DNA of 18,428 nt from Bacillota bacterium (GTDB lineage Bacteria > Bacillota > Clostridia > Clostridiales > Clostridiaceae), in NCBI GenBank assembly GCA_023435985.1, contig JAEZKY010000153.1, forward strand, positions 1-18,428, read 5' to 3'. The notes below the pieces were generated by a model. It was given only the letters and a program-made list of their open reading frames with translations. It had not been told where the DNA came from and did no database searches. This document shows positions 1 through 7,161 of the stretch, one piece after another. Made by a program: the position numbers and the translations under genes. The first letter of the stretch is position 1. The number at the start of each line of letters is the position of its first letter.

Positions 1-508
1 AATCTGGTCAGAAGAGATAGATTCTCTATATGATAATGAAATAAATTATGTAGAGATTAATAATTCAAAAATAGATGACTTAAAAGAAAGTTATGAAGTA
101 AAAGATTATTGTGATTTAATTCATGTAGAAACTGCAAAAGTTCTCGGCGTATATAAGAATGATTTTTATGTTGGTATGCCTGCATTAACGGTTAATGATT
201 ACGGAGGGGGAAAAACATATTATATAGCAGCAAGGGCAGGAGCAGATTTTAATAATGATTTTTATTCAAAGTTAATCAAAGATTTAAATATTAAGAGTGT
301 TATTGATGGAAAATTGCCTAAAGGTGTTACAGCTCAAATGAGGCATAATAAAGATGATAGATATATATTTATTATGAACTTTGATGAAGAAGAGAAAAAA
401 ATATCATTAGGAAAAGAAGAATATATAGATATGGTTTTAGAAGAAGATGTAAGTGGTGAAGTTAAATTAAATAAATATGAATTTAAAATATTGAAACAAC
501 AAATTTAA
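1..508 (+). CDS. Beta-galactosidase, GH42 family (C-terminal part)
   Basis: The reading frame is open from base 2 to the TAA at 506-508, giving the last 168 residues of a longer protein whose start lies outside the window. The segment around residues 30-75 (CDLIHVETAKVLG, then FYVGMPALTVNDYGGGKTYY) matches the trimerisation and C-terminal beta-domain region of GH42 beta-galactosidases, where a bound-gene style phrase of the form GxPAxTxNxxGxGKxYYIA is conserved. The final ~60 residues form the small C-terminal domain. The catalytic TIM barrel is not visible. GH42 enzymes usually act inside the cell on beta-galactosides or plant-derived galacto-oligosaccharides. It is convergent with the LacI-family gene, which may regulate it or a larger sugar operon to the left. 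Family call fairly sure; substrate unknown. Confidence 0.82.
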   Translation, partial: IWSEEIDSLYDNEINYVEINNSKIDDLKESYEVKDYCDLIHVETAKVLGVYKNDFYVGMPALTVNDYGGGKTYYIAARAGADFNNDFYSKLIKDLNIKSVIDGKLPKGVTAQMRHNKDDRYIFIMNFDEEEKKISLGKEEYIDMVLEEDVSGEVKLNKYEFKILKQQI

Positions 509-526
509 TTTTAGAAATTATAAAAT

Positions 527-570
527 AGTCTATGTATCTTATATATCTGTCAAGTTACATAGGCTTTTTT
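527..570 (+). terminator. Intrinsic terminator of the GH42 gene, possibly bidirectional
   Basis: Arms 527-540 and 552-565 pair over 14 positions with one mismatch and one G-U pair around an 11-nt loop, followed by a T run at 565-570. It lies between two convergent genes. On the minus strand the hairpin is followed by ATTTTATAATTT, so it may also stop the LacI-family transcript, less efficiently. Confidence 0.85.
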
Positions 571-574
571 ATAA

Positions 575-1579
575 TTATATTTTTTGGCAGCTTTCTCTTA
601 TTTTAAATTCAGTTGGTATAATGACTTTTTTATTGTAATCTCTGCTACAGTTAAGGTTTTCAAGTAATAAATCGACAGCGGCACTTCCTAAGTATTCACA
701 TGGAATTCGCACAGTTGTTAGGGCTGGAATCATATATTGTGCACTTGGTTGATCGTTAAAACCAACGATACTTACATCATCAGGCACGAATAAATTAGAT
801 TCGGAAATTGCTTTATATGCACCAATAGCCATTGTATCATTACTGATAAAAAATGCTGTTGGTCTGTTTTTTGTCTTTAATGCTTTTAACATGAGATTGT
901 ATCCAGCTTTAAAAGTAAATTTATCTGCGCTATATATGTAATTTTGATTGAAAATACCTTTTTCTATCATGAATTCTTTATATTTAATTGAGCGTTCATC
1001 AGTATATGAATTTTTTAACGTAGGATTTTCAAGATCTTTACCTCCAATAAACCCAATTTTTCTATGGCCAAGGTCATAAAGATATCGTAATATTTCTGTT
1101 GTTGCTTTGCCAACATCAGCCATTACAGAATCAAATTTATTTTCATCTGGAGAAAAATCTACGAAAACAATATTGTCGTTAGCACTAAATAAGTTATCTA
1201 TAGTAGTAGAATTAAATTTACCAATTGCGATTATTCCATTGACTTTGCTAATGTCATCGAGACTGCTATTTTCTGTTAATTTAATTAAATTGAGGTTATT
1301 TTCATAACATTTTTTTTCAGCAGCCAGCCTTATTGACAAATAGTATGGATCTTCTAACTCTTCTTCATAATTGTACCAGTAAATAATACCTATATCTTTA
1401 TAAGTTTTACTTTTAATTCTTTTTGATTTCAATGGAACATATTCAAGTTCATCTGCGATTTTTAATATTTTTTCTCTTGTAGCATTGCTAACATTTAATG
1501 TTTCATCAAAATTTAAAACTCGGGAAACTGTTGACATAGAAACATCTGCAAGAGATGCAATTTCCTTTATAGTAGCCAA
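575..1579 (-). CDS. LacI/GalR-family transcriptional regulator
   Basis: The 334-residue protein has the family's usual length. Residues 1-22 are a classic LacI helix-turn-helix (TIKEIASLADVSMSTVSRVL), followed by the hinge helix region near residues 50-60 and a periplasmic-binding-protein-like sugar-sensing domain (FVDFSPDE, GHRKIGFIGG, FFISNDTMAIGAYKAI, DVSIVGFNDQP). The start codon is TTG at 1579-1577, chosen because GGGAGG (1592-1587) lies seven bases upstream and the residues after it align with the family's N terminus. It is convergent with the GH42 beta-galactosidase, so a role in galactoside use is a reasonable inference. Its own promoter carries an inverted repeat at the transcription start, suggesting autoregulation. 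The effector is unknown. Confidence 0.9.
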   Translation of the reverse strand: MATIKEIASLADVSMSTVSRVLNFDETLNVSNATREKILKIADELEYVPLKSKRIKSKTYKDIGIIYWYNYEEELEDPYYLSIRLAAEKKCYENNLNLIKLTENSSLDDISKVNGIIAIGKFNSTTIDNLFSANDNIVFVDFSPDENKFDSVMADVGKATTEILRYLYDLGHRKIGFIGGKDLENPTLKNSYTDERSIKYKEFMIEKGIFNQNYIYSADKFTFKAGYNLMLKALKTKNRPTAFFISNDTMAIGAYKAISESNLFVPDDVSIVGFNDQPSAQYMIPALTTVRIPCEYLGSAAVDLLLENLNCSRDYNKKVIIPTEFKIRESCQKI

Positions 1580-1601
1580 TAAAATTCCTCCCTATTGTGT
1601 T

Positions 1602-1622
1602 TTAGTTAATTTAAGCAACTAA
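1602..1622. promoter_or_regulatory. Likely LacI-family operator at the repressor's own transcription start
   Basis: A 21-bp imperfect palindrome with perfect 6-bp arms (TTAGTT at 1602-1607, AACTAA at 1617-1622) and partly symmetric centre. It begins about seven bases downstream of the -10 box of the minus-strand promoter, covering the predicted start of transcription. The position suits repression of the LacI-family gene by its own product; no binding evidence is available. Confidence 0.55.
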
Positions 1623-1629
1623 CAATAAT

Positions 1630-1658
1630 AGTATAGCTGAGTATTTATTCTTCATCAA
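1630..1658 (-). promoter_or_regulatory. Promoter of the LacI-family gene
   Basis: On the minus strand, -35 TTGATG (1658-1653), a 17-bp spacer and -10 TATACT (1635-1630). Two close-to-consensus hexamers at ideal spacing, about 50 bp upstream of the TTG start. Confidence 0.7.
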
Positions 1659-1704
1659 TATTTTATTAATGTATGTTTATAGATGAAAATACTAAAAAAT
1701 TGTT

Positions 1705-1733
1705 TAATGTACTTTCAATTATAAAGTACATTA
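1705..1733. promoter_or_regulatory. 29-bp perfect-armed palindrome upstream of sdaAB
   Basis: Arms of 11 bp (TAATGTACTTT at 1705-1715 and its exact complement at 1723-1733) flank a 7-bp centre. No T run follows, so it is not an intrinsic terminator. It lies between the divergent LacI-family gene and sdaAB, about 30-50 bp upstream of the likely sdaAB promoter. Its size and symmetry fit a dimeric regulator site; the regulator is unknown. Confidence 0.5.
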
Positions 1734-1759
1734 CAATTTATATATTAAAATTATAGATA

Positions 1760-1789
1760 TTGTGGTTTAATTAATATAAAAAGTATACA
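1760..1789 (+). promoter_or_regulatory. Candidate promoter of sdaAB
   Basis: TTGTGG at 1760-1765 and TATACA at 1784-1789 with an 18-bp spacer, about 48 bp before the sdaAB start. Moderate match only. Confidence 0.4.
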
Positions 1790-1836
1790 AACTAAGAATA
1801 GACTTATAGATAAAAGTTGTAAGAAAGAGGAACAAT

Positions 1837-2514
1837 ATGAAGGGTATAGGAGTTTTTGATATTATAGGGCCTATTATGATAGGTCCATCAAGTTCGCATA
1901 CAGCAGGTGCAGCAAGACTTGGAAAAGTTGCGAGGAGTATAGCTGATGGAGAGATAGCAGAAGTGACTTTCCTACTACATGGATCTTTTGCTCAAACTTA
2001 TAAAGGACATGGAACTGATAGGGCATTAGTTGCAGGCATATTAGGCATGGAACCAAGTGATGAAAGACTTAGAAATTCAATGGAGCTTGCAAAAGAAAAA
2101 GGAATTGAGTTTTTGTTTAAAGAAGCTGATTTGGGGGATGTTCATCCTAACACAGTAAAATTTATTATGAGGACAAAAGATGGTAGACATTGTGAAGTTA
2201 TGGGATCATCTATTGGTGGAGGAAGTATTCAAATTATAGAGGTAAATGGTAATGAAGTTGATTTCTCTGGAATGTATGAAACTTTAATAATAGATCATAA
2301 AGATGTTCCAGGAGTTATTAGCAGTGTTACGAGTATTCTTTATAGTGAAAATATAAATGTAGCATTTATGAGAGTTTTTAGGAATCACAAAGGTAAAGAA
2401 GCTACAATGATTTTTGAAATGGATAATAAGGTAAACAATGAATTAATGCAAAAAATTAAAAATATAGAACTGGTTTATAATGCAATTTCAATAAGTCCAG
2501 CTAGGAACAGTTAA
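1837..2514 (+). CDS. sdaAB: L-serine dehydratase, iron-sulfur dependent, beta subunit
   Basis: Beta subunit of the two-chain [4Fe-4S] L-serine ammonia-lyase, which converts L-serine to pyruvate and ammonia in the cytoplasm. The 225-residue protein shows the family's N-terminal signature (GPIMIGPSSSHTAGAARLG, residues 11-29), HGSFAQTYKGHGTDRAL (48-64) and SSIGGGSI (124-131), followed by a C-terminal ACT domain at about 148-220 (IIDHKDVPGVIS), the usual place for serine sensing. The ATG is preceded by AGAGGA at a suitable distance. It sits 134 bp before sdaAA in the same direction, so both are probably one transcript despite the repeat-like spacer. Length is typical of the two-subunit form; E. 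coli-type enzymes carry both parts in one chain. Confidence 0.95.
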   Translation: MKGIGVFDIIGPIMIGPSSSHTAGAARLGKVARSIADGEIAEVTFLLHGSFAQTYKGHGTDRALVAGILGMEPSDERLRNSMELAKEKGIEFLFKEADLGDVHPNTVKFIMRTKDGRHCEVMGSSIGGGSIQIIEVNGNEVDFSGMYETLIIDHKDVPGVISSVTSILYSENINVAFMRVFRNHKGKEATMIFEMDNKVNNELMQKIKNIELVYNAISISPARNS

Positions 2515-2630
2515 GAGTTATGAATTAAGGACTATAAGTTGGGGACGAAATCTTCGGCTGGACTTCTTAAAAATATTATTCTAGTAATACAAATGAAATA
2601 CGGAAAAGATGAAAAATTCAGAATTAAGGA
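2515..2630. repeat. Degenerate clostridial intergenic repeat, copy 1
   Basis: The sdaAB-sdaAA spacer starts with TAAGAGTTATGAATTAAGG and continues with GAAATCTTCGGCTGG, a decayed hairpin around a TTCG tetraloop, then an ATTCTAG segment. Similar AGTTAAG/GAATTAAG-rich stretches occur at 8628 and 10456. It looks like a small non-coding dispersed element rather than a gene. Boundaries are approximate. Confidence 0.4.
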
Positions 2631-2648
2631 AGGCGGAATAGTTATTTT

Positions 2649-3527
2649 ATGATAGCAAGAACAGGATTAGAGCTTTTAGAAGTGTGTGTGAAAAATAATA
2701 TTTCACTAAGTGAGTATGCAATAATGTGTGAGATGGAAGAACAAAATTTAACTAGAGAAGAAGTAATGAATAAAATGAGGCAAAATTTAAAGGTTATGTT
2801 GTCAGCAGCTAACGAAGGAATGGAAAAAGAAGTTTATTCAGTTAGTGGATTAATAGGCGGAGACGGACATAAATTATATAATTATGCAAAGAGTGGGAAA
2901 ACTCTTACTGGAACTGCAACAACAATGGCAATGGCAATGGCAATTTCGTCGTCAGAAGTCAATGCTTCCATGGGGAAAATAGTAGCTTGTCCAACAGCTG
3001 GCTCATGTGGAATTTTACCAGCTGTAATTTTATCAGCAGGTAGAGAATTAAATTTAGATGAAGAAGAAATGCTGAAAGGATTATTTGCAGCAGCAGCAGT
3101 AGGAACCATTATAGGATTAAATGCAACATTATCTGGTGCAGAAGGTGGATGTCAGGCAGAGTGCGGCTCAGCGTCTGCAATGGGGGCAGCTGCCGTTGTT
3201 GAAATGATGGGTGGAACTCCTAAAATGAGCTTTGATGCAGCAGCTATAATAATCAAAAATGTTTTAGGGCTTGTATGTGATCCCGTAGCAGGACTTGTTG
3301 AAATACCTTGCGCCAAAAGAAATGCACAAGGTGCTATAACCGCACTTTGCACAGCAGATATGGTAATGGCTGGGGTAGCCTCAAAAATTCCTTTTGATGA
3401 TACAGTAAGTGCAATGTACAAAGTAGGTAAATGCTTACCTCCAGCACTTAGAGAAACAGCTCTTGGCGGAGTAGCAACAACAAAAGAAGGACTAAGGCTT
3501 AAGGAGCAAGTTTTTGGAAAGCAATAA
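2649..3527 (+). CDS. sdaAA: L-serine dehydratase, iron-sulfur dependent, alpha subunit
   Basis: Catalytic subunit partnering the upstream beta chain. The 292-residue protein carries the conserved cysteines of the family: CPTAGSC (Cys114, Cys120), GGCQAEC (Cys168, Cys172), Cys210 and Cys221 in VCDPVAGLVEIPC, several of which ligate the [4Fe-4S] cluster that binds the serine hydroxyl. VSGLIGGDG (65-73) and the Met/Ala-rich segment at 90-105 are also typical. The ATG at 2649 is the only usable start, since an in-frame stop lies just upstream; the Shine-Dalgarno GGAAGGCGG is a rather long 12 bases away. No clear terminator follows before the two-component genes, so some read-through is possible. 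Confidence 0.95.
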   Translation: MIARTGLELLEVCVKNNISLSEYAIMCEMEEQNLTREEVMNKMRQNLKVMLSAANEGMEKEVYSVSGLIGGDGHKLYNYAKSGKTLTGTATTMAMAMAISSSEVNASMGKIVACPTAGSCGILPAVILSAGRELNLDEEEMLKGLFAAAAVGTIIGLNATLSGAEGGCQAECGSASAMGAAAVVEMMGGTPKMSFDAAAIIIKNVLGLVCDPVAGLVEIPCAKRNAQGAITALCTADMVMAGVASKIPFDDTVSAMYKVGKCLPPALRETALGGVATTKEGLRLKEQVFGKQ

Positions 3528-3633
3528 AAATTATAAGCTAAGATTCAAAATGTGTAATTATAAAATGTAGAGCCTGAATCGTAATTTACTAACTGTGAAT
3601 TGTTATATGTTTTTAATGAAGGGAAGGAATATT

Positions 3634-4323
3634 ATGAATCCATTAACAAGAGGACAAATTACTATTTTAGTAGTGGATGACGAAAAAAGTATAGTTGATT
3701 TTATTAAAATGGGTTTAGAAGCAGAGGGGTATGAAGTATACTCGGCATTTAATGGAAATGAAGCAATTGAATTAGCTCAAAAAATCAATCCACATATAGT
3801 TATACTAGATATTATGCTGCCAGGAATGGATGGATATGAAGTATGTTCAAGACTAAAGAAATCAGTAAAAACCTCAGTAATTATGCTAACAGCAAGAGAT
3901 GATGTTGATGATAAAGTAAGAGGCCTTGATATTGGAGCAGATGATTACATGGCAAAACCTTTTAGCTTTAAAGAACTTTTAGCACGTATTAATGCAAGGA
4001 TTAGAAATAGTTTCCCGGAACTAAGTGATGTTGTACATATAGGAAATTTTTCAATAGATGATGGTGCACATGAGATAACTTATTGTGGAAAAGTCTTGGA
4101 TTTACCTCCAACACAATATAATTTATTGAGATTTCTACTAATAAATAATGGAATGGCACTTAGCAAATCTTTAATACTTGAAAAAGTTTGGGGATATGAT
4201 TTTAATGGAGAGGAAAACATTGTAGAGGTATATATAAGATATTTACGTGATAAGATTGAAGATAAAGATCATAGTATTATTAAAACTGTTCGTGGAGTTG
4301 GTTATAAAGTGGTGATACAATGA
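3634..4323 (+). CDS. OmpR/PhoB-family response regulator
   Basis: DNA-binding half of a two-component system. The receiver domain (residues 9-120) has the acidic pair Asp15-Asp16, phospho-acceptor Asp59 (VILDIMLPGMDG), Thr86 and Lys108 (MAKPF). The winged-helix domain (about 132-229) has LPPTQYNLLRFL, VWGYDF and VEVYIRYLRDKIE, ending in RGVGYKV. I chose the ATG at 3634, not a GTG 39 bases upstream, because GGGAAGGA precedes it at normal spacing and the extra residues are unlike the family. Its TGA overlaps the kinase ATG (ATGA), indicating translational coupling. It probably binds the tandem 11-bp repeats upstream of apbE; the signal is unknown. Confidence 0.95.
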   Translation: MNPLTRGQITILVVDDEKSIVDFIKMGLEAEGYEVYSAFNGNEAIELAQKINPHIVILDIMLPGMDGYEVCSRLKKSVKTSVIMLTARDDVDDKVRGLDIGADDYMAKPFSFKELLARINARIRNSFPELSDVVHIGNFSIDDGAHEITYCGKVLDLPPTQYNLLRFLLINNGMALSKSLILEKVWGYDFNGEENIVEVYIRYLRDKIEDKDHSIIKTVRGVGYKVVIQ

Positions 4324-5858
4324 TGAATTTAAAAAGCAAATTAAAAATAAAGAGCTTGAAATGGCAATTGTTGTTTCGGTTCTTTGTAATATTAATAGTT
4401 CTATTAATTTCAATGGGAATTTTCCAATACATAGATATGGAACACTACTTGTATGAAACTAAGAGACAAGTGTTGCAGCAAAGATTTCATAGTCTGGATT
4501 TTATAGATATGGTTTCTAAAGAAGATGTTGATGCTATGGAAGAAAAAGATGCTATGCAGCTTTTAAATAATTTAGCAAGTAAAAATATGAGAACTGCATT
4601 AATTAATAAAAATGGAGAAGTGCTATTTAATAATAACGATGGATTAATACCAAAAGATGATAATGATGGGGATGATGATTCTAAGGACATAGAAGAAAAG
4701 AAAAAACCAGAGGTGCAAGTCCCAATATTATCAAAAGATCAATATATAGATATTTGTAATCAGTCAGGAAATTTAGAACATGTATATAAAATTGTAGAGG
4801 ATAAAAATAATAATTGTCAAATGATTGCATGGATAAAGGTTGGAAATTTATCTTCTCCATCTGGGTTAATACAGATAAGTACACCTATAAATGATATTAA
4901 TGAAATTTTGACTAGGCAGTTTTATACTCATGCAGGTCTTTCAATTTTAATTCTAATAATAGGTTTAGTACTTGGAACCACAATTTTCAAACGAACATTA
5001 AGACCTTTATACAGGATAACAGATACTGTTCAAGAAATAGGTGTAACAGATTTAGATAAAAGGCTTAAAGAAGAAAATGGACAATTAGAAATAGATAAAT
5101 TAGCGGAATCTTTTAATATTATGCTTGCAAGAATACAAGAATCCTTTGAGAAAGAGCAAAGTATTAAAGAAAAAATGAGAAGATTTGTGTCAGATGCTTC
5201 ACATGAATTAAGGACACCATTAACTTCTATCCATGGATTTGTAGAGGTGTTATTAAGGGGCGCAGCTAAAAATGAAGATCAATTAGATTTAGCATTAAAC
5301 AGTATATTGATGGAAAGTGAGAGACTTACAAAGCTGGTTAATGATCTTTTGATATTAACTAGATTAGATCAAAAACCCGTTGTAGAAACGAAAATAGAAG
5401 ATGTTAATGAATTAATACAAGAAATTCATCCACAACTTCAAATACTTTGCAAAAACAGAGCATTAAAACTTGAATTAAAAGATAATATATATGCAATTAT
5501 AAATAGAGATCAAATAAAACAGGTCGTATTTAATTTAACTCAAAATGCTGTACTTCATACAGAGAAAGACAATGGAATTATAACTATATCTACAAATACG
5601 AAAAAATTAGATAATAACGAGTTTTCGGTTTTAAAAGTAACAGATAATGGAGCTGGAATATCAGAAAAAGATATTGCTAAAATATATGATAGATTTTTTA
5701 GAAGTGAAACTCATAGATCAAGAGAGCATGGAGGATATGGGCTGGGACTTTCTATAGTAAAAGCTATCATAGACAGCAATGATGGAAAAATTCAAGTGGA
5801 AAGTGAAGTAAATGTTGGAACAACTTTTACTGTATATTTAAAAATGCATAACAGTTAG
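4320..5858 (+). CDS. Membrane sensor histidine kinase (HAMP, HisKA, HATPase)
   Basis: The 512-residue partner of the overlapping response regulator. A membrane segment at about 18-36 and another at 204-224 bracket an extracytoplasmic domain of about 165 residues containing an unusual acidic stretch (112-126, DDNDGDDDSKDIEE). HAMP follows at about 225-277, then HisKA with phospho-acceptor His295 in SDASHELRTPLTSIHG, and an HATPase domain with N box (NLTQNAVLH, 405-413), G1 (DNGAGI, 442-447) and G2 (GYGLGLSIVKAI, 472-483). An ATG at 4320 and another at 4323 are both possible starts. It presumably phosphorylates the regulator. A strong terminator follows it. Sensor ligand not deducible; acidic patches in sensors can bind divalent cations or peptides, which is only a suggestion here. 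Confidence 0.95.
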   Translation: MMNLKSKLKIKSLKWQLLFRFFVILIVLLISMGIFQYIDMEHYLYETKRQVLQQRFHSLDFIDMVSKEDVDAMEEKDAMQLLNNLASKNMRTALINKNGEVLFNNNDGLIPKDDNDGDDDSKDIEEKKKPEVQVPILSKDQYIDICNQSGNLEHVYKIVEDKNNNCQMIAWIKVGNLSSPSGLIQISTPINDINEILTRQFYTHAGLSILILIIGLVLGTTIFKRTLRPLYRITDTVQEIGVTDLDKRLKEENGQLEIDKLAESFNIMLARIQESFEKEQSIKEKMRRFVSDASHELRTPLTSIHGFVEVLLRGAAKNEDQLDLALNSILMESERLTKLVNDLLILTRLDQKPVVETKIEDVNELIQEIHPQLQILCKNRALKLELKDNIYAIINRDQIKQVVFNLTQNAVLHTEKDNGIITISTNTKKLDNNEFSVLKVTDNGAGISEKDIAKIYDRFFRSETHRSREHGGYGLGLSIVKAIIDSNDGKIQVESEVNVGTTFTVYLKMHNS

Positions 5859-5892
5859 CATGATATTATATAATCAATAAAATGCTGCAAAT

Positions 5893-5942
5893 AAAGCCAT
5901 GTACAAATGGAAAATACCATATGTGCATGGTTTTACTTTTTT
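5893..5942 (+). terminator. Intrinsic terminator after the two-component operon
   Basis: Arms 5893-5910 and 5917-5934 form an 18-position stem with one mismatch and two G-U pairs around a 6-nt loop, followed by a T-rich tail (TTTTACTTTTTT). It separates the kinase gene from the apbE promoter. Confidence 0.88.
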
Positions 5943-5986
5943 CTAAGCAAATTCTCAGCTTATACTAAGGGTATGTTAAGAGTATC
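5943..5986 (+). promoter_or_regulatory. Four tandem 11-bp repeats, likely response-regulator binding array
   Basis: Units start at 5943, 5954, 5965 and 5976: CTAAGCAAATT, CTCAGCTTATA, CTAAGGGTATG, TTAAGAGTATC. All share YTMAG at the start and the last three share TAT at positions 8-10. An 11-bp period places each unit on the same DNA face, as in PhoB/PhoP-type boxes. The array ends four bases before the -10 and replaces a recognisable -35. Confidence 0.6.
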
Positions 5987-5990
5987 CTGC

Positions 5991-5996
5991 TATAAT
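5991..5996 (+). promoter_or_regulatory. -10 box of the apbE promoter
   Basis: A perfect TATAAT with no good -35 hexamer; the -35 zone is occupied by the two best 11-bp repeats. This is the layout of an activator-dependent promoter. The leader before the apbE start would be only about 17 nt. Confidence 0.65.
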
Positions 5997-6019
5997 TTAG
6001 GAAATTAAGAGAACAGTAT

Positions 6020-7084
6020 ATGTTTAGGCAGGTGATTATTATAGATACTATGAGTATTTTCTTATTAATAACTACAACAATAATTTTTATTTTAGTTTAC
6101 ATATTTTTTACTAAAAAGCATAAAAGGCATGAAGTTATAAAAAGCAGCTATGTGCTTGGAACATTAGTTAATTTAAGAGCATATGGAAGTAAAGCTGAAA
6201 AGGCAATAGATGAAGCAATTGAAAAGTTGAATAATATTGATGACAAAATGTCAGCATTTAAAGAAAATAGCGACATATCAAAGATAAACTTTAAGGCAGG
6301 AATAAGTTATGAGGCTGTAAGTGATGAAACTTATTTTGTGGTAAAAAAAGCTATTGAATATAGCTCGATTCTTGAAGGAACTTTTGATCCAACTATAAGG
6401 CCACTGGTGAAACTTTGGAGCATAGGAACAAAGGAAGAGAAAGTTCCAGAGGAAACTGAAATAATGAAAAAAAAGAAGCTTGTTAATTATAAGGATATAA
6501 TTTTGGAGAAGAATAGTAAGTCAATAATGCTAAAACAAAAGGAGCAAGCTTTAGATGTTGGAGGTATAGCAAAGGGATTTGCAGCTGACGAAGTTCAGAA
6601 GGTCTTTTTAAAACATAATATTAAAAGTGCATTAATTGATTTAGGTGGAAATATTTTTGCGCTTGGAAGCAAGAATAATAACATTCCTTGGAGGATTGGA
6701 ATTCAAAATCCGTTTGAACCTAGAGGAGAATTCTTAGGAATATTGAGCATTAGAAACAAATCGGTTGTTACATCTGGGAATTATGAAAGATATTTCATGA
6801 TGGAGGGGAAGAGGTTTCATCATATAATTGATCCCCAAACTGGATATCCATCAGAGAGCAAAATTATAAGTGCAACTATCATATCAGATAATTCTATCGA
6901 TGGTGATGGATTATCAACAGGTATCTATATTCTTGGTGTAAATAAGGCTTTAAGTATTATAGAGGCAATTAAAGGAATAGAGGCAATACTCGTTACAGAA
7001 GATAAAAAAGTCTATATGACATCTAAAATTGGAAGTATTTTTGAATTAACAAATGATGAATTTATAATTGGTGAGAAAACATAA
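6020..7084 (+). CDS. apbE: FAD:protein FMN transferase, membrane anchored
   Basis: ApbE takes FMN from FAD and attaches it covalently to a threonine of FMN-binding domains outside the cytoplasm. In this 354-residue protein residues 11-30 form a single N-terminal membrane anchor, with no lipobox cysteine, which would place the domain on the outer face. Family motifs follow: GTFDPTIRPLVKLW (120-133), LDVGGIAKGFAADEV (178-192), LIDLGGNIFALG (205-216), TSGNYERYF (251-259), HHIIDPQTGYPSES (267-280) and the metal-binding SIDGDGLST (292-300). A weak AAGAGA precedes the ATG; an internal ATG ten codons later has no better site. The next gene encodes a protein with a flavinylation motif, its probable substrate; no terminator lies between them. 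Expression is likely controlled by the upstream two-component system. Confidence 0.95.
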   Translation: MFRQVIIIDTMSIFLLITTTIIFILVYIFFTKKHKRHEVIKSSYVLGTLVNLRAYGSKAEKAIDEAIEKLNNIDDKMSAFKENSDISKINFKAGISYEAVSDETYFVVKKAIEYSSILEGTFDPTIRPLVKLWSIGTKEEKVPEETEIMKKKKLVNYKDIILEKNSKSIMLKQKEQALDVGGIAKGFAADEVQKVFLKHNIKSALIDLGGNIFALGSKNNNIPWRIGIQNPFEPRGEFLGILSIRNKSVVTSGNYERYFMMEGKRFHHIIDPQTGYPSESKIISATIISDNSIDGDGLSTGIYILGVNKALSIIEAIKGIEAILVTEDKKVYMTSKIGSIFELTNDEFIIGEKT

Positions 7085-7161
7085 ACAATCAATAGTTGAT
7101 AAGGTAAATAATTTAGTTATTAATTGCAGAAAGATATTTAGATTAAGAAGGAGAAAATAAT

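Noticed and set aside
3540..3565. Response-regulator box before its own gene (CTAAG near 3540 with TATAAA)
   Set aside because: Only one unit matches and its distance to the -10 differs from the apbE promoter; no tandem array.
3595..3633. Longer N terminus for the response regulator from a GTG at 3595
   Set aside because: No ribosome site before it, extra residues unlike receiver domains, and the ATG at 3634 has GGGAAGGA at proper spacing.
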